A DNA stretch of 64,000 nt, from contig NZ_LCYG01000004.1 in assembly GCF_001017175.1 (NCBI RefSeq), forward strand, positions 62,001 to 126,000. Direction: 5' to 3'. Of this stretch, positions 35,216 through 47,183 are shown one piece after another. The stretch is from Microvirga vignae (GTDB lineage: Bacteria; Pseudomonadota; Alphaproteobacteria; Rhizobiales; Beijerinckiaceae). Both the position numbers and the translations under genes were made by a program. The notes beneath the pieces are model-generated. The model searched no databases, was not told where the DNA came from, and worked only from the letters and a program-made list of their open reading frames with translations. Positions within the stretch are counted from its first letter, which is position 1, and the number at the start of each line of letters is the position of its first letter.

Positions 35216-36406
35216 ATGGGCGAGCATAATATCCGCAACTTCACGATCAACTTCGGTCCTCAGCACCCGGCTGCGCACGGCGTGCTCCGCCTCGTGCTGG
35301 AGCTCGATGGCGAGGTAGTCGAGCGTGTCGATCCGCATATCGGGCTGCTCCATCGCGGCACCGAGAAGCTGATCGAGTACAAGACCTACGTTCAGGCCAA
35401 TCCGTATTTCGACCGGCTCGACTACGTTGCGCCTCTGAATCAGGAACACGCCTATTGCATGGCTGTCGAGAAGCTGCTCGGCATCCAGGTGCCGCGCCGC
35501 GCCGAGTTGATCCGCGTCCTCTATTCCGAGATCGGGCGTTTGCTCTCTCACCTCCTCAACGTGACCACGCAGGCCATGGACGTCGGAGCGCTCACGCCGC
35601 CCCTCTGGGGCTTCGAGGAGCGCGAAAAGCTCATGATCTTCTACGAGCGGATTTCCGGCTCGCGCATGCACGCCAACTATTTCCGGCCGGGCGGCGTGAA
35701 CATGGATATCCAGCCCGAGCTGATCGACGACATCGAAGCCTTCTGCGATCCGTTCCTGAAGGTGCTCGACGATCTCGATACGCTCGTCATGGGCAGCCGC
35801 ATCTTCAAGCAGCGTAACGTGGACATCGGTGTCCTGACGCTTGACGATTGCTGGAAGTGGGGCTTCTCGGGCCCTCTGGTTCGCAGCTGCGGCGTCGCCT
35901 GGGACCTGCGCAAGGCGCAGCCCTATTCGCTCTACGAGGAGATGGAATTCGATATCCCTGTGGGCAAGAACGGCGACAACTATGACCGTCAGATCATCCG
36001 CATGGAAGAGATGCGCCAGTCTGTGCGCATCATGCGTCAGTGCCTGAACAAGCTGCGGGCTCCGGACGGGCAGGGACCTGTCGCGACCCTTGACGGCAAG
36101 GTCGCTCCGCCCTCGCGCAAGGACATGAAGCGCTCCATGGAAGCGCTGATCCATCACTTCAAGCTGTATACGGAAGGCTTCCACGTCCCCGCGGGCGAGG
36201 TCTATGTCGCCGTGGAGGCTCCGAAGGGAGAGTTCGGCGTCTATCTCGTGTCGGATGGCACCAACAAGCCGTATCGCTGCAAGGTGCGCGCTCCCGGATA
36301 CGCCCACCTTCAGGGCATGGATTTCATGTGCCGCGGTCACATGCTGGCCGACGTCGCAGGCGTTCTCGGTTCCATCGACATCGTGTTCGGTGAAGTGGAC
36401 CGGTAA
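35216..36406 (+). CDS. nuoD: NADH-quinone oxidoreductase subunit D
   Basis: 49-kDa subunit forming the quinone pocket with NuoB. 396 residues with [19 protein letters not shown] near the start, [14 protein letters not shown], and the C-terminal [14 protein letters not shown] and [10 protein letters not shown]. It is followed by a 119-base gap containing a hairpin and a dispersed palindrome before nuoE, the second largest gap in the operon. Confidence 0.96.
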   Translation: MGEHNIRNFTINFGPQHPAAHGVLRLVLELDGEVVERVDPHIGLLHRGTEKLIEYKTYVQANPYFDRLDYVAPLNQEHAYCMAVEKLLGIQVPRRAELIRVLYSEIGRLLSHLLNVTTQAMDVGALTPPLWGFEEREKLMIFYERISGSRMHANYFRPGGVNMDIQPELIDDIEAFCDPFLKVLDDLDTLVMGSRIFKQRNVDIGVLTLDDCWKWGFSGPLVRSCGVAWDLRKAQPYSLYEEMEFDIPVGKNGDNYDRQIIRMEEMRQSVRIMRQCLNKLRAPDGQGPVATLDGKVAPPSRKDMKRSMEALIHHFKLYTEGFHVPAGEVYVAVEAPKGEFGVYLVSDGTNKPYRCKVRAPGYAHLQGMDFMCRGHMLADVAGVLGSIDIVFGEVDR

Positions 36407-36477
36407 GTAAAAATCCGGACTCGATTTCGGGCCCGGCGCCACGCTCTGAAAAAGCGTGATGGAAGAGTTCAAGTCGT

Positions 36478-36506
36478 GAATGGCCGGGTTCAAGCCCGGC
36501 CATGAC
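36478..36506. repeat. Palindromic repeat within the nuo operon
   Basis: TGGCCGGG (36481-36488) pairs with CCCGGCCA (36495-36502) over a 6-base loop, flanked by GAA and TGAC as in the repeats at 8609-8697 and 51945-52036. A second hairpin CACGCT/AGCGTG lies just upstream (36440-36458). It sits 20 bases before the nuoE start, in the transcribed spacer. Confidence 0.7.
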
Positions 36507-36525
36507 GATGAGGAGAAGAGTCAAA

Positions 36526-37578
36526 ATGGCCGTTCGTAAGCTCGCGCCTGAAGAATTGCAGCCCGAGAGCTTCGTGTTCTCGCCCGACACGGAAGCTTTT
36601 GCTGAGCAGCAGATCGCCAAGTATCCGCCCGGCCGCCAGGCCTCGGCGGTAATCCCGCTGCTGTGGAAGGCGCAGGAACAGGCCGGTGGCTGGCTGCCGC
36701 GCAAGGCCATCGAGGCCGTGGCCACCCGGCTCGACATGCCTTTCATCCGCGTGATGGAAGTGGCGACCTTCTACACGATGTTCAACCTAGAGCCCGTTGG
36801 AAAGTATTTCATCCAATTCTGCGGCACCACGCCTTGCGTGCTGCGGGGGGCTGGCGACATCAGACAAGTGCTTGAGAAGCGCATCGGCGACCAGAACCAC
36901 GTCACCGCCGACGGGAATTTCTCCTGGCTCGAGGTCGAGTGCTTGGGCGCGTGCTGCAACGCCCCGATGGTGCAGATCAACGACGACTATTACGAAGACC
37001 TGACCCCTGAAAACTTCGAGAAGCTTCTCGACGATCTCGCGGCAGGCCGCCCGGTGAAGAAGGGGTCCCAGATCGGCCGCAACACCTCCGAACCGTTCGA
37101 GGCTGTCAACACCCTGCAGGATCCCTCGCTCTACGACGGCTCCCAGATCGGCACTTGGCGCAAACGCTTCGAGGAGCAGGCTCAGCCTGCCGGCACGGGC
37201 GAGGCTGCGGCTGCCGTCGCATCCGTTCCGCAGGAAGCCAAGGCCGCGAAGCCCACGGCTGGTCGCCCTATCGAGAGCGAGGTAGCCGATACGCCGGCTG
37301 AGCGCGCCAAGAAAGGCGAGGCGCCCGTGAATCCGGTCGACCAGAAGGAAGCAGCCGACCCGTCTCGCGCGACCAAGGTCGAGCCGCGCACGGAAGACGC
37401 CGCCAAGCCTGCTCCGCAGAGCGGCAAGTCCTATGTGGCCTCGCCGGGCGGGGGCGCGACACCGACAAGCCCCACGACGCCGAATGCTGGTACGCCTCCG
37501 GGCCAGTCCGAGACGCGTCGCGACGGCAGCGAAAGCAAGCCGGGTGTTGTCGTCGACAAAGACAACAAAACGTCCTGA
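36526..37578 (+). CDS. nuoE: NADH-quinone oxidoreductase subunit E with long C-terminal extension
   Basis: 24-kDa thioredoxin-fold subunit with the N1a [2Fe-2S] cluster. The first 200 residues are NuoE: YPPGRQASAVIPLLWKAQEQ, FCGTTPCVLRG and ECLGACCNAPMVQ supply the cysteines. Residues about 205-350 are a low-complexity extension rich in Ala, Pro, Lys, Glu and Gly with no cysteines, probably disordered. Such tails occur in related genomes and have no known function. ATG 36526 follows GAGGAG. Confidence 0.94.
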   Translation: MAVRKLAPEELQPESFVFSPDTEAFAEQQIAKYPPGRQASAVIPLLWKAQEQAGGWLPRKAIEAVATRLDMPFIRVMEVATFYTMFNLEPVGKYFIQFCGTTPCVLRGAGDIRQVLEKRIGDQNHVTADGNFSWLEVECLGACCNAPMVQINDDYYEDLTPENFEKLLDDLAAGRPVKKGSQIGRNTSEPFEAVNTLQDPSLYDGSQIGTWRKRFEEQAQPAGTGEAAAAVASVPQEAKAAKPTAGRPIESEVADTPAERAKKGEAPVNPVDQKEAADPSRATKVEPRTEDAAKPAPQSGKSYVASPGGGATPTSPTTPNAGTPPGQSETRRDGSESKPGVVVDKDNKTS

Positions 37579-37594
37579 GGGGGAGTGAACTGAG

Positions 37595-38896
<1,302 letters not shown>

Positions 38897-38905
38897 GAAC
38901 TTAAG

Positions 38906-40984
38906 ATGGCTAAAATCATCGTTGATGGCGTCGAAGTCGACGTCCCCGCCGAATACACGCTGCTCCAGGCCGCCGAGGCCGCGGGTGCGGAAGTTCCGCG
39001 CTTCTGCTTCCACGAGCGGCTCTCGATCGCCGGCAACTGCCGCATGTGCCTCGTTGAGGTGAAGGGCGCGCCGAAGCCGGTCGCCTCCTGTGCCTGGGGC
39101 GTGCGCGATTGCCGCCCGGGCCCGAACGGGGAGCCGCCGGAAATTTCGACCAAGTCGCCGACCGTCAAGAAGGCGCGCGAGGGTGTGATGGAGTTCCTCC
39201 TGATCAACCACCCGCTCGATTGCCCAATCTGCGACCAGGGTGGCCAGTGCGACCTGCAGGACCAGGCGATGGCCTACGGCGTCGACACCAGCCGCTTCCA
39301 CGAGAACAAGCGCGCGGTCACCGACAAGTATCTCGGCCCGCTCGTTCGCACCTCCATGAACCGCTGCATTCACTGCACCCGCTGCGTGCGCTTCACCGCC
39401 GAGGTGGCGGGCGTGCCGGACATGGGGGCTCTGTGGCGCGGCGAGGACATGGAGATCACGAGCTATCTCGAAAAGGCGCTCGGCTCCGAGCTGCAGGCCA
39501 ACATCGCGGATCTCTGCCCGGTTGGCGCACTCACCCATAAGCCTGAGTCCTTCCACTTCCGTCCGTGGGAGCTCACCAAGACCGATTCCGTCGACGTGAT
39601 GGATGCGGTCGGCTCCTCGATCCGCGTTGATTCCCGTGGCCGCGAGGTCATGCGCATCCTGCCGCGCGTGAACGAAGCGGTGAACGAGGAATGGATCTCC
39701 GACAAGACCCGCCAGATCGTCGACGGCCTGCGCCTGCAGCGCCTCGACCGGCCGTTCGTTCGGGAAAGCGGCCGCCTGCGTCCGGCTTCCTGGCAGGAGG
39801 CTTTCGCCACCATTGCTGCCAAGGTAAAGGACACGGACGTCAAGAAGATCGGCGCCATCATCGGCGATCTTGCAGCCGTCGAAGAGATGTTTGCGCTCAA
39901 GCTCCTCATGCAGAGCCTCGGCGTCACGAACATCGACGCCCGTCAGGACGGCACGGTGCTGTCGCCGGCTTATGGCCGCGGCTCGTATCTCTTCAACACC
40001 ACTATCGCTGGCATTGAAGATGCGGACGCGATCCTGATCGTGGGCTCCAACCCACGCATCGAGGCTTCGCTCGTCAACGTGCGTATCCGCAAGCGCTGGC
40101 GCGTGGCTCCGCCGCCGATCGCTATCATCGGTGAGAACGCGGACCTGACCTATCCTTACGAATACCTCGGCGCAGGTCCCGACACCCTCGCCGAGTTGGC
40201 CGCGGGCCGGAACAGCTTCATCGAGAAGCTCCGCAGCGCCGAGCGTCCGCTGATCATCGTGGGGCAGGGCGCACTCTCGCGTCCGGACGGTCTCGCGATT
40301 CTCTCCGCCGTCGCCCAGCTTGCCCGCGACGTCGGTGCAGTGAAGGACGGCTGGAACGGCTTCTCTGTTCTGCACACTGCAGCTTCGCGCGTTGGTGCGC
40401 TCGATCTTGGCCTCGTGCCGGGCGAGGGCGGCCTGACAGCCGAGCAGATGGCCCAGGGCGGTGTCGAGGTGCTATTCAACCTCGGCGCCGACGAGATCGA
40501 TATCGCCCCTGGCGCCTTCGTCATCTATCAGGGCACCCACGGCGATCGTGGCGCGCACCGCGCCGACGTGATCCTGCCGGCGGCCACCTACACGGAAAAG
40601 TCCGGAACGTACGTGAACACGGAAGGCCGGGTGCAGATGGCGAACCGCGCGGCCTTCGCGCCCGGCGAGGCCCGTGAGGATTGGGCGATCCTGCGCGCTC
40701 TGTCCGACGTGCTGGGCCACCGCCTGCCGTTCGACTCGCTCAACGCGCTGCGCGCCAAGCTCTATGCGGCTTACCCGCATTTTGCGGCTATCGAGACCGT
40801 GCAGCCTGCTGACAGCGCTGCTGCTATCCAGGCGCTCGTCGGCATCGGCGGCACAGCCGGCCGCGAGGCTTTCGTGAGCCCCGTGAAGGATTTCTACCTG
40901 ACGAATCCGATCGCCCGCGCCTCCGGCGTCATGGCCGAGTGCTCCGCGCTCGCCCGTGAGCTGAAGCTCGAAGCGGCCGAGTAA
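38906..40984 (+). CDS. nuoG: NADH-quinone oxidoreductase subunit G
   Basis: 75-kDa subunit with several iron-sulfur clusters. 692 residues: N-terminal ferredoxin domain ([19 protein letters not shown]), the His-Cys cluster region ([20 protein letters not shown]), a 4Fe-4S motif ([10 protein letters not shown]) and a degenerate molybdopterin-oxidoreductase-like domain from about 220 on. The additional N7 cluster cysteines of E. coli-type NuoG are not evident, as expected for the alphaproteobacterial/mitochondrial form. Confidence 0.96.
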   Translation: MAKIIVDGVEVDVPAEYTLLQAAEAAGAEVPRFCFHERLSIAGNCRMCLVEVKGAPKPVASCAWGVRDCRPGPNGEPPEISTKSPTVKKAREGVMEFLLINHPLDCPICDQGGQCDLQDQAMAYGVDTSRFHENKRAVTDKYLGPLVRTSMNRCIHCTRCVRFTAEVAGVPDMGALWRGEDMEITSYLEKALGSELQANIADLCPVGALTHKPESFHFRPWELTKTDSVDVMDAVGSSIRVDSRGREVMRILPRVNEAVNEEWISDKTRQIVDGLRLQRLDRPFVRESGRLRPASWQEAFATIAAKVKDTDVKKIGAIIGDLAAVEEMFALKLLMQSLGVTNIDARQDGTVLSPAYGRGSYLFNTTIAGIEDADAILIVGSNPRIEASLVNVRIRKRWRVAPPPIAIIGENADLTYPYEYLGAGPDTLAELAAGRNSFIEKLRSAERPLIIVGQGALSRPDGLAILSAVAQLARDVGAVKDGWNGFSVLHTAASRVGALDLGLVPGEGGLTAEQMAQGGVEVLFNLGADEIDIAPGAFVIYQGTHGDRGAHRADVILPAATYTEKSGTYVNTEGRVQMANRAAFAPGEAREDWAILRALSDVLGHRLPFDSLNALRAKLYAAYPHFAAIETVQPADSAAAIQALVGIGGTAGREAFVSPVKDFYLTNPIARASGVMAECSALARELKLEAAE

Positions 40985-40998
40985 GAGAGGAGAGAACC

Positions 40999-42024
40999 AT
41001 GGAATTTGGAGATATCCTCCTCGCCGTCGCGATCATGCTGGGCAAGAGCCTGCTCATGCTCGTCGCGCTTCTCATCTTCATCGCCTATGCGCTCTATGCC
41101 GACCGCAAGGTCTGGGCCGCGGTTCAGCTGCGGCGCGGTCCGAACGTCGTCGGCCCCTGGGGCCTGCTGCAGTCCTTCGCCGACCTGCTCAAGTTCGTGC
41201 TGAAGGAGCCGGTGATCCCGTCCTCGGCCAACAAGGGCATGTTCCTGCTGGCGCCGCTGGTGATGTGCACGCTCTCGCTCGCGGCCTGGGCGGTCATTCC
41301 GCTCAACGCCGGCTGGGCGATCGCGGACATTAACGTCGGCATCCTCTACATCTTCGCGATCTCGTCGCTCGGCGTTTACGGCGTCATCATGGGCGGCTGG
41401 GCCTCCAACTCGAAGTATCCGTTCCTCGGCGCGTTGCGCTCGGCGGCGCAGATGGTGTCATACGAGGTCTCCATCGGCTTCGTCATCGTGACGGTGCTCA
41501 TGTGCGCCGGCAGCCTGAACCTCTCGCAGATCGTCGAGGCGCAGAACACCAGCCTCGGCATCCTCGGCTGGTACTGGCTGCCGCTGTTCCCGATGTTCGT
41601 GGTGTTCTTCATCTCGGCCATGGCCGAGACGAACCGCCCGCCCTTCGACCTGCCGGAAGCCGAGTCGGAGCTTGTGGCCGGCTACATGGTGGAATACTCC
41701 TCCACCCCGTACCTGCTGTTCATGCTCGGCGAATACGTGGCCATCATGACCATGTGCGCGTTCGGCACGATCCTGTTCCTCGGCGGTTGGCTTTCCCCGA
41801 TCCCGTTCGCGCCCTTCACCTGGGTGCCCGGCGTGATCTGGTTCGTGCTGAAGGCGAGCTTCCTCTTCATTCTCATCGCCATGGTGAAGGCCCTGGTGCC
41901 GCGCTATCGCTACGATCAGCTCATGCGCCTGGGCTGGAAGGTCTTCCTTCCGCTGTCTCTCGCCATGGTCGTCATCGTGGCGGGCGTACTGATGGCAACC
42001 GGCCTCGCGCCGGGCATGCGCTAA
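40999..42024 (+). CDS. nuoH: NADH-quinone oxidoreductase subunit H
   Basis: Heel subunit of the membrane arm that helps form the quinone tunnel. 341 residues, about eight helices, with [20 protein letters not shown] and the acidic loop [30 protein letters not shown] precedes the ATG. Confidence 0.96.
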   Translation: MEFGDILLAVAIMLGKSLLMLVALLIFIAYALYADRKVWAAVQLRRGPNVVGPWGLLQSFADLLKFVLKEPVIPSSANKGMFLLAPLVMCTLSLAAWAVIPLNAGWAIADINVGILYIFAISSLGVYGVIMGGWASNSKYPFLGALRSAAQMVSYEVSIGFVIVTVLMCAGSLNLSQIVEAQNTSLGILGWYWLPLFPMFVVFFISAMAETNRPPFDLPEAESELVAGYMVEYSSTPYLLFMLGEYVAIMTMCAFGTILFLGGWLSPIPFAPFTWVPGVIWFVLKASFLFILIAMVKALVPRYRYDQLMRLGWKVFLPLSLAMVVIVAGVLMATGLAPGMR

Positions 42025-42038
42025 AGGAGTTCGGCGAC

Positions 42039-42527
42039 ATGAAGATCGCTCAGTTCTTCAACGCCCTTCTGCTGAAGGAATTCGTGGCCGGCTTCATCCT
42101 GACCACGAGGTACTTCTTCAAGCCGAAGGCAACGCTCAACTACCCGTTCGAGATGGGCCACCGCGGTCCGCGCTTCCGTGGTGAGCACGCGCTTCGCCGC
42201 TACCCCAACGGGGAAGAGCGCTGCATCGCCTGCAAGCTCTGTGAGGCGATCTGCCCGGCCCAGGCCATCACCATTGAGGCAGGTCCGCGCCGCAACGACG
42301 GCACCCGCCGCACGACGCGCTACGACATCGACATGGTGAAGTGCATCTATTGCGGCATGTGCCAGGAAGCCTGTCCGGTGGACGCCATCGTGGAAGGCCC
42401 GAACTTCGAGTTCTCGGTGGAGACCCGCGAGGAGCTTCTCTACGACAAGGCCAAGCTGCTCGCGAACGGCGAGCGTTGGGAGCGGGAAATCGCGCGCAAC
42501 ATCGCGAAGACCGCGCCTTACCGCTGA
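42039..42527 (+). CDS. nuoI: NADH-quinone oxidoreductase subunit I
   Basis: Carries clusters N6a and N6b. 162 residues with two 4Fe-4S motifs, [16 protein letters not shown] and [19 protein letters not shown] 42039 follows AAAGGAG; a longer frame from 41502 lies inside nuoH and is not real. A 142-base gap follows before nuoJ, the largest in the operon, with no recognised element. Confidence 0.96.
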   Translation: MKIAQFFNALLLKEFVAGFILTTRYFFKPKATLNYPFEMGHRGPRFRGEHALRRYPNGEERCIACKLCEAICPAQAITIEAGPRRNDGTRRTTRYDIDMVKCIYCGMCQEACPVDAIVEGPNFEFSVETREELLYDKAKLLANGERWEREIARNIAKTAPYR

Positions 42528-42669
42528 CAATCGCTTCCTGCCCGGAAAGGGCAGGGGGCAAGCATGTCCGGCGGGTTGTTCCTGTCGGGTTCGGAATTTA
42601 TAGACAGGCCACTGGATTCTCCGGGGCCACGTCGGAAGGGGCCGCTCTTGGGGCGGCTTGTGTTTGAGC

Positions 42670-43284
42670 ATGACGGTTACCGCCGCCTTCTTCTATCTGT
42701 TCGCGACGATTACGATCGCATCCGGTTTCATGGTGATCGCCTCGCGCAATCCCGTGCAGTCGGTGCTCTTCCTCATCCTGGCCTTCGTCAATGCGGCGGG
42801 CCTGTTCCTGATGATGGGAGCCGAATTCCTCGCGATGATCCTGGTCATCGTCTATGTGGGCGCGGTCGCGGTGCTCTTCCTCTTCGTCGTCATGATGCTC
42901 GACGTGGACTTCGCGGCGCTCCGCCAGGGCTTCCTGCAGTATCTGCCCTTCGGCGCCCTGATCGGCATCGTGCTCCTGATCGAGTTGATCTTCGTGGTGA
43001 GTGCTTACGTGATCGACCCGGGCCTTGTCCGCGCGCCGGCCGTTCCAATTCCGGCCGCTGACGTGATGACCAACACCGAGGCGCTCGGTCAGGTGCTCTA
43101 CACCCGCTACTTCTACTTCTTCCAGGCCGCCGGCCTGATCCTGCTGGTGGCCATGATCGGCGCTATCGTGCTGACGCTTCGCGAACGCGTCGGCGTACGC
43201 CGCCAGGACATCTCGAAGCAGAACGCCCGCACACAGGAAACCGCCGTCGAGGTTCGGAAGGTTCCCTTCCGCCAGGGCATCTAA
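42670..43284 (+). CDS. nuoJ: NADH-quinone oxidoreductase subunit J
   Basis: Membrane subunit with the pi-bulge helix implicated in coupling. 204 residues, five helices; the conserved [20 protein letters not shown] is present, and the C-terminal about 35 residues are charged. ATG 42670 is preferred over 42658 by family length. Confidence 0.94.
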   Translation: MTVTAAFFYLFATITIASGFMVIASRNPVQSVLFLILAFVNAAGLFLMMGAEFLAMILVIVYVGAVAVLFLFVVMMLDVDFAALRQGFLQYLPFGALIGIVLLIELIFVVSAYVIDPGLVRAPAVPIPAADVMTNTEALGQVLYTRYFYFFQAAGLILLVAMIGAIVLTLRERVGVRRQDISKQNARTQETAVEVRKVPFRQGI

Positions 43285-43295
43285 GGAGACACGCG

Positions 43296-43604
43296 ATGGT
43301 TATCGGACTGGGCCACTATCTCACCGTCGCCGCTGTGCTCTTCACGCTCGGCGTGTTCGGCATCTTCATCAATCGGAAGAACGTCATCGTCATCCTGATG
43401 TCCATCGAACTCATCCTGCTCTCGGTGAACATCAACATGGTGGCTTTCTCGACCCATCTGAACGACATCGTGGGCCAGGTCTTCGCGCTGCTGATCCTCA
43501 CGGTCGCCGCAGCGGAGGCGGCCATCGGCCTTGCCATTCTGGTGGTCTTCTTCCGCAACCGCGGCTCCATCGCGGTTGAAGACGTGAACATGATGAAGGG
43601 CTAA
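43296..43604 (+). CDS. nuoK: NADH-quinone oxidoreductase subunit K
   Basis: Three-helix membrane subunit homologous to MrpC. 102 residues with conserved glutamates in [19 protein letters not shown] and [17 protein letters not shown], needed for proton transfer. Confidence 0.96.
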   Translation: MVIGLGHYLTVAAVLFTLGVFGIFINRKNVIVILMSIELILLSVNINMVAFSTHLNDIVGQVFALLILTVAAAEAAIGLAILVVFFRNRGSIAVEDVNMMKG

Positions 43605-43628
43605 GCCCTAACGGCAAAGTAGACGACA

Positions 43629-45668
43629 ATGTACCACGCAATCGTTTTCCTGCCGCTCGTCGGCTTCCTCATCGCAGGCCTCCTAGGACGCGTCATCGGC
43701 GCCCGTCCGAGCGAGATCATCACCACGGCTCTGCTATTCGTGTCGGCGGTTCTCTCCTGGGTGGCCTTCATCCATGTTGGCTTCGGCGAAGAGCCGATGA
43801 TCCGTGTGCAGGTGGCCCAGTGGATGTCCGTCGGTGACCTTCAGGTCGATTGGGCGTTCCGGATCGACACGCTCACCGCCATGATGCTTGTGGTGGTCAA
43901 CACTGTATCGGCGCTCGTGCACCTCTACTCCATCGGCTACATGCACGAGGATCCGCACCGTCCGCGCTTCTTTGCCTATCTGTCGCTCTTCACCTTCGCC
44001 ATGCTCATGCTGGTGACGGCGGACAACCTGGTCCAGATGTTCTTCGGCTGGGAAGGCGTGGGCCTGGCGAGCTATCTGCTCATCGGCTTCTGGTACAAGA
44101 AGGACTCGGCCAACGCGGCGGCCATGAAGGCCTTCATCGTCAACCGCGTCGGTGACTTCGGGTTCCTGCTCGGCATCTTCACGATCTTCGTACTGTTCAA
44201 CGGCGTCACTTTCGATGCTATCTTCCCGCGCGTTGGCGAGTTCGCCAATGCCCGCTTCACCTTCCTCGGCATCGAGTGGCACGCTCTGACGATCACCTGC
44301 CTGCTGCTCTTCATGGGCGCCATGGGTAAGTCGGCGCAGTTCCTGCTGCACACTTGGCTGCCGGACGCGATGGAAGGCCCGACGCCGGTCTCCGCACTCA
44401 TCCACGCTGCCACCATGGTGACCGCCGGCGTATTCATGGTCGCGCGCCTGTCACCGGTCTTCGAATATGCGCCTGCCGCCCTGACGGTCGTGACCGTGAT
44501 CGGCGGCATCACGGCCTTTTTCGCCGCGACTGTGGGTCTCGTGCAGAACGACATCAAGCGCGTGATCGCGTATTCGACCTGCTCGCAGCTCGGCTACATG
44601 TTCGTGGCGCTCGGCGTCGGCGCGTACAGCGCCGGTATGTTCCATCTCTTCACACACGCCTTCTTCAAGGCGCTTCTCTTCTTGGGCGCGGGCTCGGTGA
44701 TCCATGCCATGCACCACGAGCAGGACATGAGGAACATGGGCAACCTGCGCCGCTACATCCCGCTCACCACGGCGATGATGGCGATCGGTACGCTCGCGCT
44801 CACCGGCTTCCCGTTCACGGCAGGCTACTACTCCAAGGACGCGATCATCGAAGCGGCTTACGCCTCCCATAGCGCGGCCGGCTCCTTCGCCTTCCTGGCG
44901 ACGGTGATCGCAGCCTTCATGACCTCGTTCTATTCCTGGCGCCTGTTCTTCATGACCTTTGAGGGCAATGCGCGTTGGGGTGCCTCGCATCATCATGCTC
45001 CGAGCGACCACGAGGGCGTTGAGCACGACGAGCGCGGCCATGACGTGGAGCCCGCCGGCCACGCGGATCACGAGCACGGCCACCACGGCCATGGGGCTCA
45101 CACCCCCCACGAGAGCCCGCTGGTGATGGTGCTGCCGCTCATCGTGCTGGCTATCGGTGCCGTCGTTGCCGGTATCGTCTTCCACGATGCGTTCCTAGGC
45201 GAGGGCCATCAGGAGTTCTGGAAGGGTGCGCTCTTCACGGGCCCGAACAACCACATCCTCGAGGAGATGCATCATCTGCCGGGCTGGGTGCCGTTGCTCC
45301 CGACCGTGATGATGATCCTCGGCTTCGTGCTCGCGTATTACATGTACATCGTCGACGCCAAGCAGCCGGCGCGTCTCGCGGCGGATCATCCGATCCTGTA
45401 CCGCTTCCTGCTCAACAAGTGGTACTTCGACGAACTCTACGACGCGATCTTCGTGCGTCCCGCCATGGCCATCGGCCGCTTCTTCTGGCGCACGGGCGAT
45501 CAGAAGATCATCGACGGGCTGGGGCCTGACGGGATCTCGGCCCGGGTGCTCGACGTGACGCGCGGCGCAGTGCGGTTGCAGTCCGGCTACGTCTATCACT
45601 ACGCGTTCGCAATGCTGATCGGCGTTGCGGCTCTCGTGACCTTCTATCTCTTCAGGGGAGCCCACTAA
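43629..45668 (+). CDS. nuoL: NADH-quinone oxidoreductase subunit L with His-rich loop
   Basis: Distal antiporter-like proton-pumping subunit with the long lateral helix. 679 residues; [19 protein letters not shown] and [20 protein letters not shown] carry key residues. Residues about 457-497 form a loop crowded with His and Asp ([20 protein letters not shown] followed by [14 protein letters not shown]) between helices; it could bind metal, but this is unproven. The last base overlaps nuoM. Confidence 0.95.
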   Translation: MYHAIVFLPLVGFLIAGLLGRVIGARPSEIITTALLFVSAVLSWVAFIHVGFGEEPMIRVQVAQWMSVGDLQVDWAFRIDTLTAMMLVVVNTVSALVHLYSIGYMHEDPHRPRFFAYLSLFTFAMLMLVTADNLVQMFFGWEGVGLASYLLIGFWYKKDSANAAAMKAFIVNRVGDFGFLLGIFTIFVLFNGVTFDAIFPRVGEFANARFTFLGIEWHALTITCLLLFMGAMGKSAQFLLHTWLPDAMEGPTPVSALIHAATMVTAGVFMVARLSPVFEYAPAALTVVTVIGGITAFFAATVGLVQNDIKRVIAYSTCSQLGYMFVALGVGAYSAGMFHLFTHAFFKALLFLGAGSVIHAMHHEQDMRNMGNLRRYIPLTTAMMAIGTLALTGFPFTAGYYSKDAIIEAAYASHSAAGSFAFLATVIAAFMTSFYSWRLFFMTFEGNARWGASHHHAPSDHEGVEHDERGHDVEPAGHADHEHGHHGHGAHTPHESPLVMVLPLIVLAIGAVVAGIVFHDAFLGEGHQEFWKGALFTGPNNHILEEMHHLPGWVPLLPTVMMILGFVLAYYMYIVDAKQPARLAADHPILYRFLLNKWYFDELYDAIFVRPAMAIGRFFWRTGDQKIIDGLGPDGISARVLDVTRGAVRLQSGYVYHYAFAMLIGVAALVTFYLFRGAH

Positions 45669-47179
45669 TGCTCGGCTTCGGCATCCTCTCCGGTCTTCTC
45701 ATCCTCCCGCTGGTCGGTGCGGCCTTTATCCTGACGCTGCGCGGCGACAGCGAGGCGACCCGCTCCAACGCACGCTGGGCGGCGCTTGCCACCACGCTCG
45801 CGACCTTCGTCCTCTCGCTCGTGGCCTGGGGCCGCTTCGACACGGCGACCGCCAGCTTCCAGCTGGTCGAGAGCCACGCCTGGCTGACGGAAACCATCCG
45901 CTACAAGCTCGGCGTCGACGGCTTCTCCATGCCGCTCATCCTGCTCACCACGTTCCTGATGCCGTTCTGCATCCTCGCTTCGTGGGAATCCATCGGGCAC
46001 CGGGTGAAGGAATACTACGTCGCTTTCCTCGTCCTCGAGACCACTATGATCGGCGTGTTCTGCGCGCTCGATCTCGTGCTCTTCTACCTGTTCTTCGAGG
46101 CGGGCCTCATTCCGATGTTCCTCATCATCGGCATCTGGGGCGGCAAGCGGCGCATCTACGCCAGCTTCAAGTTCTTCCTCTATACGCTGCTCGGCTCCGT
46201 GCTGATGCTGCTCGCCATCATGGCCATGTACTGGCAGGCGGGCACCACGGACATCCCGACGCTGCTCGCGTTCAAGTTCCCGTACAACCTGCAGATCTGG
46301 CTGTGGCTGGCCTTCTTCGCCTCCTTCGCAGTGAAGATGCCCATGTGGCCGGTCCATACCTGGCTGCCTGACGCGCACGTGGAAGCGCCGACGGCCGGTT
46401 CCGTGATCCTGGCAGGCGTGCTCCTGAAGATGGGCGGCTACGGCTTCATCCGAGTGTCGCTGCCGATGTTCCCCGACGCCTCGGTGTATTTCTCAGCCCT
46501 GGTCTTCGCCCTCTCGATCATCGCGATCGTCTATACCTCGCTGGTCGCCCTGATGCAGGAGGACATCAAGAAGCTCATCGCCTATTCGTCGGTGGCGCAT
46601 ATGGGCTTCGTGACCATGGGTCTGTTCAGTATGAACGAGCAGGGCATCCAGGGCGCCATGTTCACTATGATCTCCCACGGCCTGGTCTCCGGCGCGCTGT
46701 TCCTTGGCGTCGGCGTGATTTACGACCGGATGCACACCCGTGAGATCAAGGCCTATGGCGGCCTCGTGAACCGCATGCCCATGTATGCGGTGGTGTTCAT
46801 GATCCTCACCATGGCCAATGTGGCGCTTCCGGGCACTTCGGGCTTCATCGGCGAGTTCCTGACCCTCATGGGCGCGTTCCGCTCCAACACCTGGGTGGCG
46901 TTCTTCGCCGCTACGGGCGTGATCCTCTCGGCGGCCTATGCGCTCTGGCTCTACCGCCGCGTCGTCTACGGAGAGCTGGACAAGCCCGCGCTCCAGACCA
47001 TTACGGATCTGAACCGTCGCGAGATGATCATCTTCGCGCCGCTCATCCTGCTGATCATCTATTATGGCGTGCAGCCCGGCCCGATCCTCGACGCCTTCGC
47101 GGTGCCGACGGATCAGCTCCTGAAGGGCGTCCAAGCCGCGCTCTCCACCGTTAAAACGGCGGCTCTCACCGCACACTGA
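45668..47179 (+). CDS. nuoM: NADH-quinone oxidoreductase subunit M
   Basis: Antiporter-like proton-pumping subunit. 503 residues, about 14 helices, with [38 protein letters not shown] and [21 protein letters not shown] overlaps the nuoL stop by one base. Confidence 0.96.
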   Translation: MLGFGILSGLLILPLVGAAFILTLRGDSEATRSNARWAALATTLATFVLSLVAWGRFDTATASFQLVESHAWLTETIRYKLGVDGFSMPLILLTTFLMPFCILASWESIGHRVKEYYVAFLVLETTMIGVFCALDLVLFYLFFEAGLIPMFLIIGIWGGKRRIYASFKFFLYTLLGSVLMLLAIMAMYWQAGTTDIPTLLAFKFPYNLQIWLWLAFFASFAVKMPMWPVHTWLPDAHVEAPTAGSVILAGVLLKMGGYGFIRVSLPMFPDASVYFSALVFALSIIAIVYTSLVALMQEDIKKLIAYSSVAHMGFVTMGLFSMNEQGIQGAMFTMISHGLVSGALFLGVGVIYDRMHTREIKAYGGLVNRMPMYAVVFMILTMANVALPGTSGFIGEFLTLMGAFRSNTWVAFFAATGVILSAAYALWLYRRVVYGELDKPALQTITDLNRREMIIFAPLILLIIYYGVQPGPILDAFAVPTDQLLKGVQAALSTVKTAALTAH

Positions 47180-47183
47180 GGTC

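Noticed and set aside
34286..36493. 735-codon minus-strand frame opposite nuoB, nuoC and nuoD
   Set aside because: Antisense to three certain genes; composition (His, Asp, Arg, Leu) is typical of a reverse-complement shadow.
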